Positions 33,261 through 44,908 are shown, numbered from the stretch's first letter. The stretch: 64,000 bases of DNA from Brachyhypopomus gauderio (GCF_052324685.1 NC_135213.1:41512700-41576699); one strand, 5' to 3'. Notes: generated from the sequence alone by a model not told the origin. Program-made: numbers and translations.

Positions 33261-33474
33261 AGACACACACACTGGAACAGACATGGGAACAAAAATGAAA
33301 TTTCCTGGATGCCAAGCTTGGACCCCGGTGCTCATCTGAGACCCCAACTCTACCGGGCCGGCTGTGGGTTGGTCCCCCTTTGGATCTGTGCACACACCAG
33401 TGGCGGCTGGTGTCAATATGGGGCACTGGGGCGCTGCCCCCTTAATATTGTTCCGATATTAAAATGAGTTCATT

Positions 33475-34510
33475 ATCAATCAATCAATCAATCAAAGTTT
33501 ATTTGTATAGCGCTTTTAACAACTCAAGTTGTCGCAAAGCAGCTTTACAGGGTTTACAAGGTTAACAATACTATGGGTCCAGAACCCTAATGAGCAAGCC
33601 AAAGGCGACAGTGGCGAGGAAAAACTCCCTATGATGGTGGAGAATAGGAAGAAACCTCGGGAGAAACAAGACTCAAAAGGGAACCCATCCTCCATTGGGC
33701 GGCCCGTTAACACACAAATACACAAGTCACACATAATTCACACAATCAGACTAGGTAAAAGGTAGAATTGAAAGTTCTGGGTTTTGATATTGTCACTGTA
33801 AATGTCTGTTGATGAATGCCAGGCTTTCATTCCGTGTCGGAGCAGTGATGCTGGTATTGTAGGCTCAGACTGCAGTGTTACTCCCCAGGTGAACCCCGGT
33901 ATCAGCACATCCACCGGCAGCCAGACCATCCCCCAGGTGCCTGCAGGTGCCTGTATCCAATCGTCTTGGGTAGAGCCATGCAAGAAGATAGATAATACAG
34001 ACTGAGTGGACATGAATTTAAACCACCGTTGATTTAAATGTACGTAGCTCACGTGCCAGTGATCAGCATGTGGCTCCGGCAGACTAATCTATAGCAGCAT
34101 AACTAAAGGGAGGGGTTCAGAGGTGACCACAGGCATGAGGGCTCACTGAGACATTGCTTTCCAGTCAAGTCATAGTCACAAATCACCAGAAATCTCAACG
34201 TCTGGGGGCCCCCAAGCCCCTACACCTTACAAGGGGAATTTTAGCTGAAGGCTTGACTAAACAGGTGAGTCTTAAGTCTAGATTTAAAGATTGGAACTGT
34301 GTCAGAGTCTCGGATTGGAGCTGGAAGGCTATTCCATAATTGAGGGGCTTTAAAAGAGAAAGCTCTGCCTCCGGCTGTAGTTTTACTAATTTTTGGAACT
34401 ACGAGAAATCCAGCATTTTGGGAGCGCAAAGGGCGAGATGGGTTGTAGTAATCAATGAGTTCACTCAGATATTGTGGGGCAAGACCATTTAACAACCTTA
34501 TAGGTTAACA
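33475..34510 (-). mobile_element. 5'-truncated LINE (jockey-superfamily type), 3' end with (ATTG)n tail
   Basis: On the minus strand the fragment ends in AAACTTTGATTGATTGATTG at 33475. It contains the frame at 34241-34495 reading LNGLAPQYLSELIDYYNPS and PQLWNSLPAPIRDSDTV, the conserved C-terminal region also seen in the LINE at 50.2-52.0 kb. The rest of the RT is missing, as in most truncated LINE insertions. Confidence 0.85.
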
Positions 34511-35427
34511 GGAAAACTTTAAATTCAATGCGATTATAAACTGTGATAGTGAGGAAATTATTTAGTGAAACTGTGTGTCTAATAGCCATGTTTGAATTTA
34601 TTAAAAGAGTACACACATAATTGTATTTAATTGCTTACCTTGTGCACACTCCCTGTGTGAGGGGCGCCGGTCTAATGAGAGTGCATGGAGAGCAGAGACT
34701 GTATATATACCGTCACTGATGGAGAGGCATAAACTTTTGCCAAGCACGTGACCTGAGGCTGCAGTTTAATTGGTCGGCTTCAGATTTTCCACGGGGTGCA
34801 GAAAAACCACGAGGGCCAAAAAAACCAAATTTACTACAAGCCGAGGGGCCGGACTGGTTCAATGTTTATTAAAACATATTGAAATGATTGCACATAGCCT
34901 ATTGGACCAAGATCTAACACAGTGTATATTATTTAATGCTTAAATGAATAAAGCAATGTTTTTTATGGATCTGTCAGTAATTTCAAGTAAAAACATTTTT
35001 TAACAGGCAAACAGAAAAAAAAATTTCATTTAAAGAAAAATCGCATGTTCTGTACATTAAATGAATAAAGCAATATTTTGTTATGGCTCTGTCAGTAACT
35101 TCTTGTCTTTGTGTGTTTCTGAGACGTTTGATAGTACCTTCTTAGATTATATTCTTTCATTACAGACAAACTTTCTCCACACAGAAGACCTCCGTGAACT
35201 CTGCCTCCCACCTGGCCTGAAACCCCTTGTTCTCAGTGTCCACCTTACGTTTAGCAATTTTTGAGGAGGGGGATAGCTGAACGTTGATATCTGCTCTGAC
35301 TGCTGATGAAACTAGGTTTATAATTTCGCAAATGACCGTAGCCCTTGACTCCGCCCACCTCACGCGAACCTCCGCGAACGGTGGAGGCGTTTATACTTTC
35401 CGCATCACATTCTGTGCAGTGTTGTTC
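34511..35427. other. AT-rich intergenic DNA with repeat debris
   Basis: No gene recognised. Just left of the LINE, CAGTGGCGGCTGGTG at about 33401 looks like a hAT end whose partner was not found. CCGCGAACG near 35375 resembles sequence at 55.6 kb and 7.0 kb. Confidence 0.4.
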
Positions 35428-35435
35428 GAAACGAT

Positions 35436-35757
35436 CAGTGGCGGAGCTAGACCTTTTTTCAAGGCTTTATCAGAGGGTCCATATACAAATGATGAACGAA
35501 AGGAAATAAATATTCAGGTTTGCCAAGATCACTTGGGAAGAGATTTGATCTTGGGCGAGTGTAAATTTGCCAGGGGGGGGGGTTTGTGTGGCGAGTGTAA
35601 GTTGTCGACCGGGGGACACACAAATTAAGTATTATGTCGCGATCAACCGATCGCCAGTGGTTCAAATTACCATTTCCAGTGGGGTGGCACTAGGGTGGCA
35701 CAGGCTCTGTTGGGGGGGGGCATTGGCCCCCCGGCCCCCCCTTTGGCTCCGCCACTG
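35436..35757. mobile_element. hAT MITE, 322 bp, target duplication GAAACGAT
   Basis: Ends are CAGTGGCGGAGC and GCTCCGCCACTG, perfect 12-bp inverted repeats. GAAACGAT flanks both sides (35428-35435 and 35758-35765), an 8-bp hAT-type duplication. It has no coding capacity. Confidence 0.93.
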
Positions 35758-35765
35758 GAAACGAT

Positions 35766-36340
35766 GTGTGTTAGTATAAAGAAACACCCCTCAAAAACAG
35801 GGGAATGAACATTTACCTGACGAATTTTAATGCTGCTTTGTGTTTCAGGTTTGAAAAGTGCTGGAATTTAGGTTAAAGTACTTGCAAATGCTTGAAATTG
35901 TAACTACTTCGTTTCACAACAAATATCTGTCTGACTGAACAGTTCTCTTGTATTACGTTAACAAATACGAGCCTCTTGTCATTCCAGGACGAAACATGAG
36001 AGAACGTGAAGACGTTAAGATTGGGCGTTTTGAAAATAAAAAACCATTAAATAATGTGATAAAAAATCTAATTATTTCGAATCATTTCAAGTATATGTAT
36101 AAATATTTAACTTAATTAAGTTTAACGTGCTGTGAAATATTGAAATATTGAAATAGTGATGTACAAGTGCTTGAATTCCACCTTATAAAGGTGGCTATGA
36201 ACCTGGCAAACATGACTGTGTTCATTGTGCTGAGGCGCGGTGCACACGAAGTTACAAAATTCGAGAGGATTACATCATTTTCGCCGTTGGCTACCGTTGC
36301 ATTGTGGGGAATGTAGTGTTTGTGTGTGCAAAACACCAGC
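35766..36340. repeat. Interspersed repeat shared with 6480-6900
   Basis: TTTACCTGACGAATTTTAA, GGTTTGAAAAGTGCTGGAAT and GAAGACGTTAAGATTGGGCG occur in both places in the same order. The MITE at 35436 is inserted within or at the edge of this repeat. Confidence 0.75.
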
Positions 36341-36725
36341 TGGCGGCTGTGGCCTGCGGGCCGGTTCTAATAGTAATTAGATATCATCCAGGGGGCCATA
36401 GATAATCAATTTGACATATGACACATGCCCTGGACAATCAGGAAACCACAACAACCACATACACAGCAAGCAAGATGACCTACAAGCAGCACACACTCCA
36501 GTTCAACAGCAGACAGGAAGTCCATCTTCCTAAAGTGTCCCCACACTCATTTATAAGGTGTAAAAGTGGGAACATTAACTGACATTAATGCAGTTGACCT
36601 GGAGGTGAAAAGCACTGATGAACTGATGTCCGTGAAATCCAATAATGTTCCACAAACTCTCATTCATTCATTTGATAAATACATTTTTAATTAATTATCT
36701 AAATATATTTCATTACCAACCTAAC
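36341..36725. other. Intergenic DNA
   Basis: No gene or complete repeat recognised. GTGGCCTGCGGGCCGG at the left edge is hAT-like debris. Confidence 0.4.
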
Positions 36726-37212
36726 TGTCACGGTGAGGGGGCCGGGTCGCCACCAGAGGGCGCGCAACCCGGCCAGCAGCCGATCCCAGCACACACCCCC
36801 GCGCACGCAGCCACTCCCACAGTCGCAATCACCATCATACTGAGCACCTGTTTCTTGTTTACTTTGCACTTCTTAAGCCCGCAGGTCGTCTGGTCCAGTG
36901 CTGCACATTGCCACTACACGAGCGTCTCTGGTTGACAGCACGTCCCTACCGTGTGTGTGTACGAGCGTCACCTTGCATCAACTGTGTATGCGCTACGAGC
37001 TTTACCTTGCATCTGCTGTGTATGCGCTACGAGCTTTACCTTGCATCTACAGTGTATGCGCTACGAGCTTTACCTTGCATCTGCAGTATATGCGCTACGA
37101 GCTTTACCGTGCATTGCATACTACGAGTATTACTGGTTGCCATGGATAATAAACCACCTTCTGTTCAACCCACGTCTCCGGCTGCCTCTGTCCCGACGCC
37201 CCCGGCGTCACA
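36726..37212 (+). repeat. 5' LTR, with four 34-bp internal repeats and the gag start codon
   Basis: Four copies of TATGCGCTACGAGCTTTACC plus TTGCATCTGCAGTG (period 34 bp) lie at about 36987-37120. The ATG of the gag frame (GCCATGG, 37142) lies inside the LTR. Confidence 0.93.
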
Positions 37213-40200
37213 GAATGTGCAGCCTGGAGCAGCCGGAGGCGAGGGCGCCTCTGCCATAGAGGTGTTGGCCCATCAAGGCATCATCCTGGGCAGACAACAG
37301 CAGGAGCTCCAGGAGCTCCGCTCAGTGGTGAATACCCTGACGACCTGCATCCAGGCTCTGACGGTACAGGTACCTGCGCGCCCTCCGACGCCCAGAACGC
37401 CGATACCTCCACCCGAGCCCTATAACGGGGACCCGGAGCGTTGTGAGGGCTTCCTGGTCCAGTGCCAGCTCTATTTTTCCAGCATGCCTCACCTGGAGGA
37501 GAAGGAGAAAGTCGGCTTCATGGTAAACCGGTTACAGGGCAAGGCACTGGACTGGGGAGCAGCCCAGATCAGCGCGGAGAAGCCCTGTACCCGCAGTTAT
37601 GATCAGTTCGTTCGCGAGCTGCGGGCGGTCTTCAATCACCCCAGCCATGGGAGGGTCTGCGGCCAGAGCCTATTAAAACTACGGCAGGGAAGCCGAAGTG
37701 CCGCAGACTACGCTCTGGAGTTCCGGACCCTGGCCGCCAGGACTGGTTAGGGAGAAGCGGCTCTGACAGACGTCTTCCTGGCGGGGTTGAAGCCCGACCT
37801 GAGGGCAGAGCTGAGCTGTAGGCCCGAGGGACAGGACCTGAATCAGATGGTGCACCTGGCCATAACCATGGACAGGTTGCTGCAGGAGCGAGGCAGAGGA
37901 GCGGCGCTTCCTCCTACCCCGCAGGCTCCCGTGCACACACCGCCCTGTGAGACCACGCCCGCCGAGCCCATGGAGATGGGTGCTGCCGCCCCCCCCCTCA
38001 CTCGTACCGCTAGTCCAAGGAGGGGGCGGGCTAGGGTGAGTATCGCTATAATGAAAGGTCTCTTAACGTGGGAAGCGTCGGTGTCTTACGGGGCGATGTC
38101 CTTATCTGTGTTTGCCCTAGTGGATACGGGAGCCTCGGGGAACCTGATGCGGAGGAGCGTCGCCGAGCAGCTGAGGGTGCCCCTGATCAGACTCGAGGAG
38201 CCGAGACGCGTGCAGGCACTGGACGGGCGACCTGTGGGCGGGGGTTTTATTTCTCACCGCACTGCACCAGTCACCATACACGTTCAGGGCCGAAGGGAAC
38301 AGATCAGTTTTTTTGTACTCCCTTCCACACGCTATTCCATCACATTAGGTCTCCCTTGGTTTAAACTCCACAACCCCGTTATCGACTGGTCCACGGGTAA
38401 GCTGCTGAAGTGGGTAGCGCCCCTACAGGGCACCCGGTCTCCCTCTCGTGTGTTCGCGCAATCCACCAGCGTTGAGAGCCCAAACATCAGCTCCACTCCA
38501 GTCATTCCCGCTCCGTACCGTGATCTAGCGGAGGTGTTCAGCGCTGCCAAGGCGACCCAGTTACCACCTCACCGACCCTGGGACTGTCACATCACACTCA
38601 AGGCAGGTACTACGCCACCGCGCGGTCGAGTCTATCCACTTTCTCAGGAAGAGGAGCGGGTCATGGCTCAGTATGTTAAGGAGGCTCTCGCTCAGGGCTA
38701 TATTACTCCCTCTACCTCTCCCGCCTCAGCCAGCGTCTTCTTCGTAAAGAAGAAAGACGGTGGGCTGAGGCCATGCGTAGATTATCGAGGGCTCAATTCC
38801 CTCTTAGTGAACTTTGCCTACCCGCTGCCTCTAGTGCCGTCGGCGCTGGAGCAGTTAAGGAAGGCTAAAGTTTTCACTAAATTAGATCTGCGCAGCGCCT
38901 ACAACCTCATTCGCGTACGCGAGGGTGATGAATGGAAGACGGCGTTTAGTACCTCTACGGGTCACTACGAGTATCGCGTCTTGCCTTATGGCTTGGCGTC
39001 TGCTCCGTCGTTCTTCCAGGCGTTCATTAATGAGGTCTTAAGGGAGTATCTGAATAGATGCGTTGTCACTTATATCGATGACATCCTGATCTATTCTCCC
39101 TCCTACGACCAACATGTGCGTGATGTACGGGCAGTTCTGGGCACGCTCTTGCGCAATCGGTTGTATTGCAAGCTCGAGAAGTGCGAGTTCCATCTTAGCG
39201 AGATGAACTTCCTAGGTTACACCATTAGGCCAGGCTCCGTGCACATGCAGCACAGGAAGGTAGAGGCGGTCGTGAAATGGACGCAGCCTCACACACGGCG
39301 CGAGCTGCAGAGATTTCTGGGCTTCGCGAATTTCTACAGGCGGTTCATTCGCGCATATAGCCAGATCGCAGAGCCCCTTACTGACATGCTGAGAGGGGGA
39401 GGAGTTAAGCTTCGCTGGACAGAGAGATCTACGAGAGCGTTCAACCAGCTGAAGCAAGCGTTTGTCGACGCGCCGGTTCTGCACCAACCGGATCCTAACC
39501 GTCCCTTTATAGTGGAGGTAGACGCGTCGAACGTGGGAGTAGGCGCGGTGCTATCACAGCGACCGAAGAAGCATAGCTCCCTCCGTCCCATAGCCTTCTA
39601 CTCGAGGAAGCTCACCGCCGCCGAGCGTAACTACGGGGTGGGAGACCGTGAGTTGTTGGCCATGCGCAAGGCGTTCGGTGAGTGGAGACACTGGCTGGAG
39701 GGAGCTAAGCATCCTTTCACCGTGCTTACTGACCACAAAAACCTGGAATATATCAGGACCACGAAACGGATGAACGCCCGTCAAGCCAGGTGGTCTCTGT
39801 ATTTCTCTCGTTTCAAGTTCCAGGTGACATACCGGCCAGGAGAGAAGAACCAGCGTGCGGATGCGCTATCTAGGTCCTTTCCTGGCAGTACGGAGTCGAC
39901 AAGCGAGGAGCCGGTGCTTAAGCCAGAGTGCGTCGTGGGAGCTTTGGAGTGGCAGATCGATCGGGAGATCGAGGCAGCGAACCCGCATCCAGGTTGCCCG
40001 CCGCACCGTAAGTACGTTCCCCCCGCGCACCGTAGTGCCCTCATCAGCTGGGCTCATACGTCAGTGGGGACGGGGCACCCAGGGGTGTCAAAGACGGCTC
40101 AGTTGTTGGGGGCTCGCTACTGGTGGCCGGGGCTGCACCGGGACGTACTGCAGCAGGTGGCGTCCTGCGCGGTGTGTGTGCGGTGCAAGGTGCCACATAC

Positions 40201-41479
40201 TCCTCCTGCGGGTAAGCTCCTCCCTCTCCCTGCACCTAAGCAACCATGGACGCACATCGCATTGGACTTCGTCACGGACCTCCCCCCGTCCGAGGAGAAC
40301 ACGGTCATCATGGTGGTAATAGACCGGTTCTCGAAGATGGTTCGCTTCCTTCCCCTGCGGGGCCTGCCCACTGCTTGGGAGACTGCGGATCTCTTGTTTC
40401 GGCACATATTCCGGCAGTTCGGTCTGCCTGAGGATATTGTGTCGGACAGGGGACCGCAGTTCACCTCGCGTGTGTGGCGGGAGTTCCTCTCCAAGCTTAA
40501 CATCACGGTTAGCCTAACCTCTGGTTACCATGCGCAGGCTAACGGACAGGTGGCGCGAGCGAACCAGGAAGTAGGAAAGTTCCTGTGCGCGTACTGCAGC
40601 GAGCACGCGGACACATGGTGCGCCCTTCTGCCCTGGGCCGAGTACGCACAGAACTCCCTCACACATTCCAGCACGGGGATGACACCGTTCGAGTGCGTGC
40701 TCGGTCGCCAGCCGCCGCTCTATCCTTGGAACGCCGCGTCCTCAGACCAGCCCATCGTCGAGGAGTGGTGCAAGAGGAGTGAGCGGGTGTGGGAGGACAC
40801 CCATCAGCGGCTGAGAGAGGCGATTCGGCGATTCAAGCGGAAAGCCGACCGTCGGAGGGGAGAGACCCCATCTTATCAGGTAGGGGATAAGGTGTGGGTC
40901 TCCACCGAAGATGGACGCCTGGGCAGGGGAGGTAAACTGGGGGAGAGATATGCCGGCCCGTACGACATCTTGAGGCGGCTTAACCCAGTTACATACCGCA
41001 TCAGTCTGCCCGAAGACAGACGTGTGTCGCGTGCATTTCATGTGTCCGCTCTCAAGCCATACAGAACAGGTGCACTGGAGGAGGCCTCGACGTCACGGCC
41101 GCCCTCGCCGCTGCAGTTGTCGGACGGACCCGCGTACCTCGTGGAGAGGTTACTGGACTCGAGGCGCAGAAGGGGTGGCTTACAGTACCTGGTGGACTGG
41201 GTCGGATACGGACCGGAGGAGCGCTCCTGGATACCGGCCTCTCAAGTGGTAGGCCCCTCCCTTATCGCTGACTTCCACAGGGAACATCCAGACCGGCCAG
41301 CTCCGCGGCGACGGGGAAGACCGCGTGGGAGTCGACGGGAGGGGTCCTTGGGGGAGGGCTCTGTCACGGTGAGGGGGCCGGGTCGCCACCAGAGGGCGCG
41401 CAACCCGGCCAGCAGCCGATCCCAGCACACACCCCCGCGCACGCATCCACTCCCACAGTCGCAATCACCATCATACTGA
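37142..41479 (+). pseudogene. Single gag-pol frame of the sushi-like element, one nonsense codon
   Basis: The frame has one in-frame TAG (37748-37750) in the capsid region. Otherwise it is open to TGA at 41477-41479, about 1,445 codons in all. Order: capsid (YNGDPERCEGFLVQCQLYF), protease (FALVDTGASGNL, Asp codon 38123), RT (KLDLRSAYNLI; VVTYIDDILIYS at 39071), RNase H (FIVEVDASNVGVGAVL; VLTDHKNLEYI), integrase zinc region (SWAHTSVGTGHPGV...SCAVCVRCK), integrase core (ALDFVTDLPPS; DIVSDRGPQF) and chromodomain (VERLLDSRRR...YLVDWVGYGPEERSW). No CCHC knuckle is visible between capsid and protease. At the D35E position the codon at 40553 is GCG (Ala). The frame starts in the 5' LTR and its last 39 codons lie in the 3' LTR. 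Confidence 0.93.
37214..37223 (+). other. Putative self-primer binding site
   Basis: AATGTGCAGC starts two bases after the 5' LTR and is the exact reverse complement of GCTGCACATT inside the LTR (36900-36909). In Tf1-group elements the 5' end of the RNA folds back to prime reverse transcription in this way, so 36900 may be close to the transcript start. No tRNA-type site is present. Confidence 0.65.
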
Positions 41480-41848
41480 GCACCTGTTTCTTGTTTACTT
41501 TGCACTTCTTAAGCCCGCAGGTCGTCTGGTCCAGTGCTGCACATTGCCACTACACGAGCGTCTCTGGTTGACAGCACGTCCCTACCGTGTGTGTGTACGA
41601 GCGTCACCTTGCATCAACTGTGTATGCGCTACGAGCTTTACCTTGCATCTGCTGTGTATGCGCTACGAGCTTTACCTTGCATCTACAGTGTATGCGCTAC
41701 GAGCTTTACCTTGCATCTGCAGTATATGCGCTACGAGCTTTACCGTGCATTGCGTACTACGAGTATTACTGGTTGCCATGGATAATAAACCACCTTCTGT
41801 TCAACCCACGTCTCCGGCTGCCTCTGTCCCGACGCCCCCGGCGTCACA
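41362..41848 (+). repeat. 3' LTR of the sushi-like element
   Basis: Same 487-bp length and structure as the 5' LTR. Visible differences are G/T near position 55 and A/G near position 415 of the LTR. The purine run GGGGGAGGG lies just before it. Confidence 0.95.
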
Positions 41849-41933
41849 CTAACTTTATAACACAATCTCCTAAATGTTTTACTGGTAATTTGTCACTTTG
41901 ATGTCACTTTGTGCAAATACTGATCAGATTAAA

Positions 41934-42015
41934 TGAAGAAGTAAAACCAGCATGTGCAGCAGTATGCAAATAAGTCTAATTAACATACAACAGCTTCAGA
42001 AAGAACAACAGTCAA

Positions 42016-42086
<71 letters not shown>

Positions 42087-42142
42087 AGTGGCGTGTAACA
42101 GATTTGCATTTAAAGCCCTGAGTAACCTGTTTCTTCCCAGAT
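41934..42142 (-). promoter_or_regulatory. Candidate 3' light-chain enhancer with two perfect octamers
   Basis: The block contains ATGCAAAT (41964-41971) and ATTTGCAT (42102-42109), both perfect Ig octamers, 138 bp apart, on either side of a (GA)n microsatellite. It lies about 1.35 kb beyond the CL stop codon on its 3' side, where kappa-type 3' enhancers are found in other vertebrates. GAAGTAAAACCAGCA, GTGGCGTGTAACAGATTTGC and CCCTGAGT...CCCAGA recur in order at 57808-57945 beside the broken CL exon. Enhancer activity is an inference. Confidence 0.55.
42019..42083. repeat. (GA)n microsatellite
   Basis: About 32 GA units between the two octamers. Confidence 0.98.
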
Positions 42143-42186
42143 GTTTTTATTTCTTTATTAAAATAAATAACATTTATTAGCTGCAC

Positions 42187-42332
42187 ATGAGCACGTCTCA
42201 CTCCAGAACAACTCACTCCAGAACAACTCACTCCAGTACATCTCACTCCAGTACAACTCACTCCAGTACAACTCACTCCAGTACAACTCACTCCAGTACA
42301 TCTCACTCCAGAACAACTCACTCCAGTACACT
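42187..42332. repeat. 15-bp tandem repeat
   Basis: About nine units of CTCACTCCAGTACAA, with GAACAA and TACATC variants. Confidence 0.93.
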
Positions 42333-42516
42333 CTAGCACATTTTTGTTTGTTTGTTGTAAGTTAGCATCCATTGTTTAATTAATAAATGCAATACAAAAG
42401 TTCAAAAGTAAAGATATTTCTAGAATGAAGGTAAAGAACAGAACTACACTTAATAGAATAGAGATGATACACACAAAGTAGAGATACATTGATTCTTTGG
42501 TCAGAGTGGAACTGAA

Positions 42517-42852
42517 GGGCAGTCATGATCCTGTGGTAGGAAACTGGTCTTGTAACCGGAGGGTCGTGGGTTTAATTCCCAGACCTGAGGCCATGACTGA
42601 GGTGCCCTTGAGCAAGGCACCTAACCCCAACTGCTCCCCGGGTACCGGGCTAGGGCTGCCCACCGCTCTGGGCACGTGTGATCCACAGCCCCCTAGTAAT
42701 CACTAGTGTGTGTGTTGGTGTGGGTGTGTGTGTGCACCACAGCTCCCTAGTAATCACTAGTGTGTGTGTTGTAACTGCACAGATGGGTAATTGTGGAGGA
42801 CAAATTTTGATTGCGGTGAAAAGTCATGATTGACAAATATGGCACATTTCAC
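42517..42852 (+). repeat. tRNA-derived SINE, copy 2
   Basis: Same family as 4369-4705: B box GGGTTTAATTCCC, body GAGGTGCCCTTGAGCAAGG and CACCTAACCCCAACTGCTCC, TG-rich stretch and GACAAATTTTGATTG tail. This copy is less diverged. Confidence 0.88.
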
Positions 42853-43354
42853 AGAGAGTATAGATGATACACACAGAGTAGAAATGAAAACACACAGAGT
42901 AGAGATTGACACTTGTGGTCTTTTCTGAAAAAAAAAAAACCTTCCTGGCCCCATAAGTGTATTGAAGTGGACTGTATGGCACTATTTTATTAAAATGGCC
43001 CAGTGCTAAGAGTGATATATAGTATGACGGGTTGACTTTATAACATGATGGGACACAGATTTACTAAAAATAATAATGTTATAGTTTATGGAGAGAATGA
43101 TAAATGGTTCATCCTCCAGTCCATGATGTTCCAAACACACACTGACTTCCTCTTGCTGCTGTTTCTACTGACTGAAATGTGCTGAATCATCATATTTCCT
43201 GTCTGCTAAACTCTCTTTACCGTGAGTAATAAAATGTCATTATCAAAGTTTATTCATACAGCTCATTACACATTTACTGTGAAAAAGTGTCAACATTTAG
43301 GACTTTAAAGTCTTTTACTGTGATGTGTTGGAGAAAAACCTTTAAGAGTCTATA
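42853..43354. other. 3' flank of the CL gene
   Basis: AT-rich non-coding DNA between the SINE and the poly(A) signals. Nothing recognised. Confidence 0.5.
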
Positions 43355-43360
43355 CTATTG

Positions 43361-43379
43361 TTTATTCAATGTTTTTATT
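43361..43379 (-). terminator. Polyadenylation signals of the CL gene
   Basis: Two AATAAA hexamers in minus-strand sense (43374-43379 and 43361-43366), about 100 nt after the CL stop codon. Confidence 0.65.
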
Positions 43380-43474
43380 TCATTTTGATCAATTAACAGA
43401 GCAATATTTGAGTAACAATCAGACAGCACAGCACATTCCAGAGTGAGAGTTCACTCCAGTACACATGTGTGAGT

Positions 43475-43794
43475 TCACTCCTCAGGACACTCCTCTCTGC
43501 TCAGTGTCTGTGTGACAGGAGACTGGGAGTCCTTGGTGGCCTCACAGGTCACTGTCTTCTGTAGCCACTCGTCCTTCTGGAGGGTCAGGGTGCTGCTCCA
43601 GCTGTAGAAGCCGTCCTTCTGCAGAAGAACGGGGCTCTGGCTCACCCCCGAGCTCCAGCTGTTACCACCCACCTTCCAGTTCAGCTTCCAGTCTGAGGGG
43701 AAGCCCCTGTTGGCCAGACACACCAGTGTGACCTTCTCCTGCTGCAGCTGCGCACTGGAGGGGGGCAGGACCGTCAGGGTGGGCGGGGCGTCAC
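43475..43794 (-). CDS. Immunoglobulin light chain constant exon (CL, kappa-like)
   Basis: This single exon encodes the secreted light-chain constant domain. It begins after a GTCTCCTAG acceptor and, joined to J, reads (R)[18 protein letters not shown]. The C-domain cysteines lie in [15 protein letters not shown] and KTVTCEAT, the core Trp in LNWKVGG, and the strand E-F wording in [14 protein letters not shown]. It ends SREECPEE, whose Cys would bond to the heavy chain. Length (about 105 residues) is normal and there are no defects. It is the only intact CL in the window and has two J segments 5' of it. It lies opposite in orientation to every V segment. Confidence 0.97.
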
Positions 43795-44908
43795 CTAGGA
43801 GACACAACACAGTCTACTGCTCAGATACAGGAACCGTTAGCAGTAAAATCAGTTGTGTGTTTCACTTCCTCATTTTGGTTCTTTGGTCAGAGTGGAACTG
43901 AAGTCAGAAATGTTTCATCCAAACAACCTATTTGGTCTGGACAATCAAACCATGGATATTTAATGCATGAAACATTCAAATCAATATAATTTAGAGCTGA
44001 ACATCATTTATAACTTAAATTAAAATGTAAATATTTATAATTCAGTATGTTCAGCATGTGAGTATTAGAGCTCAAGTGCATCGATGACCGCCAGTTAAAG
44101 AGACACTTATGAGAATAAACACATTAGTCAGAATAAAGGCTTGTAGAGGGATATTGATGAAACATTTATGCTTCTACTAAAAACCGATAAAACCATTTCC
44201 ACTATGAGCTCTAGAAAGAGCACTGCTCTAAATCTTCACCTTTATCTAAAATGATTACATTCTATAAAATATATATTGAAAACATTTAAATTATAATTAC
44301 ATACATTATTTTAAAATCCGTAATGTATACATGTGCGATGTTATAAAAATTGTGTATTTACTCCGAATACAAAGTTCAATTCTCCAGTGTCATCTAATAA
44401 CTTCGACTGAGCTCCGCACATAAACCTGCTGTAAACACACTGCCGTACAAACTCTTTACAGCGCACTAGTTCAGCTTCATTAGTGCATGAACCCAAACGG
44501 GGCTTGTTTTTATTTATGATCCTGTACTTACAAGGTATTAAATGATATACTAGAAATAAGATAAATAAAGACAGAAAAGTCAAGACAGAATCAAATTTAC
44601 TTTGAATAAGGAGTGAATGTTAAGCTTGTTTTATGCCGATAAACTACAGACATATAGCGATATTAATGCTTTAAAAATTAACCCAGCAGACAGATGAAGA
44701 TTTGTTGAGAGACACTGATGAAACATGTATATTGTTATTAATGAGCGACACTTGACAAACAATAAATGAAACACATGACGGCAACAGTAAGATAAAAGTC
44801 ACAAAATCTATTAAAGAATACGTTTATAAAAGTTTACTAAACCATCGTGCATACTGACGTGATGCTACCTAATGTGTAAATGTGAAGGAAATTTGAAAGT
44901 CTACTTAC
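43795..44908 (-). other. J-C intron
   Basis: AT-rich non-coding interval between J1 and CL. No obvious intronic enhancer octamer was found by eye. Confidence 0.6.

Larger units (their letters stand above)
36726..41848 (+). mobile_element. Sushi-like (chromodomain) Ty3/Gypsy retrotransposon, nearly intact, young
   Basis: Two 487-bp LTRs (TGTCACGG...GGCGTCACA) flank one long gag-pol frame. CTAAC lies outside both ends (36721-36725 and 41849-41853), a 5-bp target duplication. The LTRs differ at only about two positions by eye, so insertion is recent. A C-terminal chromodomain and a putative self-primer site place it with the Tf1/sushi group of chromoviruses. It sits 1.6 kb from the stop codon of the CL exon, on its 3' side. 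Confidence 0.96.

Noticed and set aside
36898..37149. Short open frames encoding ...MRYELYLAS repeats
   Set aside because: They are translations of the 34-bp repeats inside the LTR and appear again in the 3' LTR.
38332..41505. Several open frames antisense to the sushi-type pol
   Set aside because: They overlap a clear gag-pol frame with conserved domains and have no family resemblance.
42187..42332. Short-repeat array as a possible CRISPR or coding repeat
   Set aside because: Simple 15-bp tandem repeat with no spacers and no open gene context.
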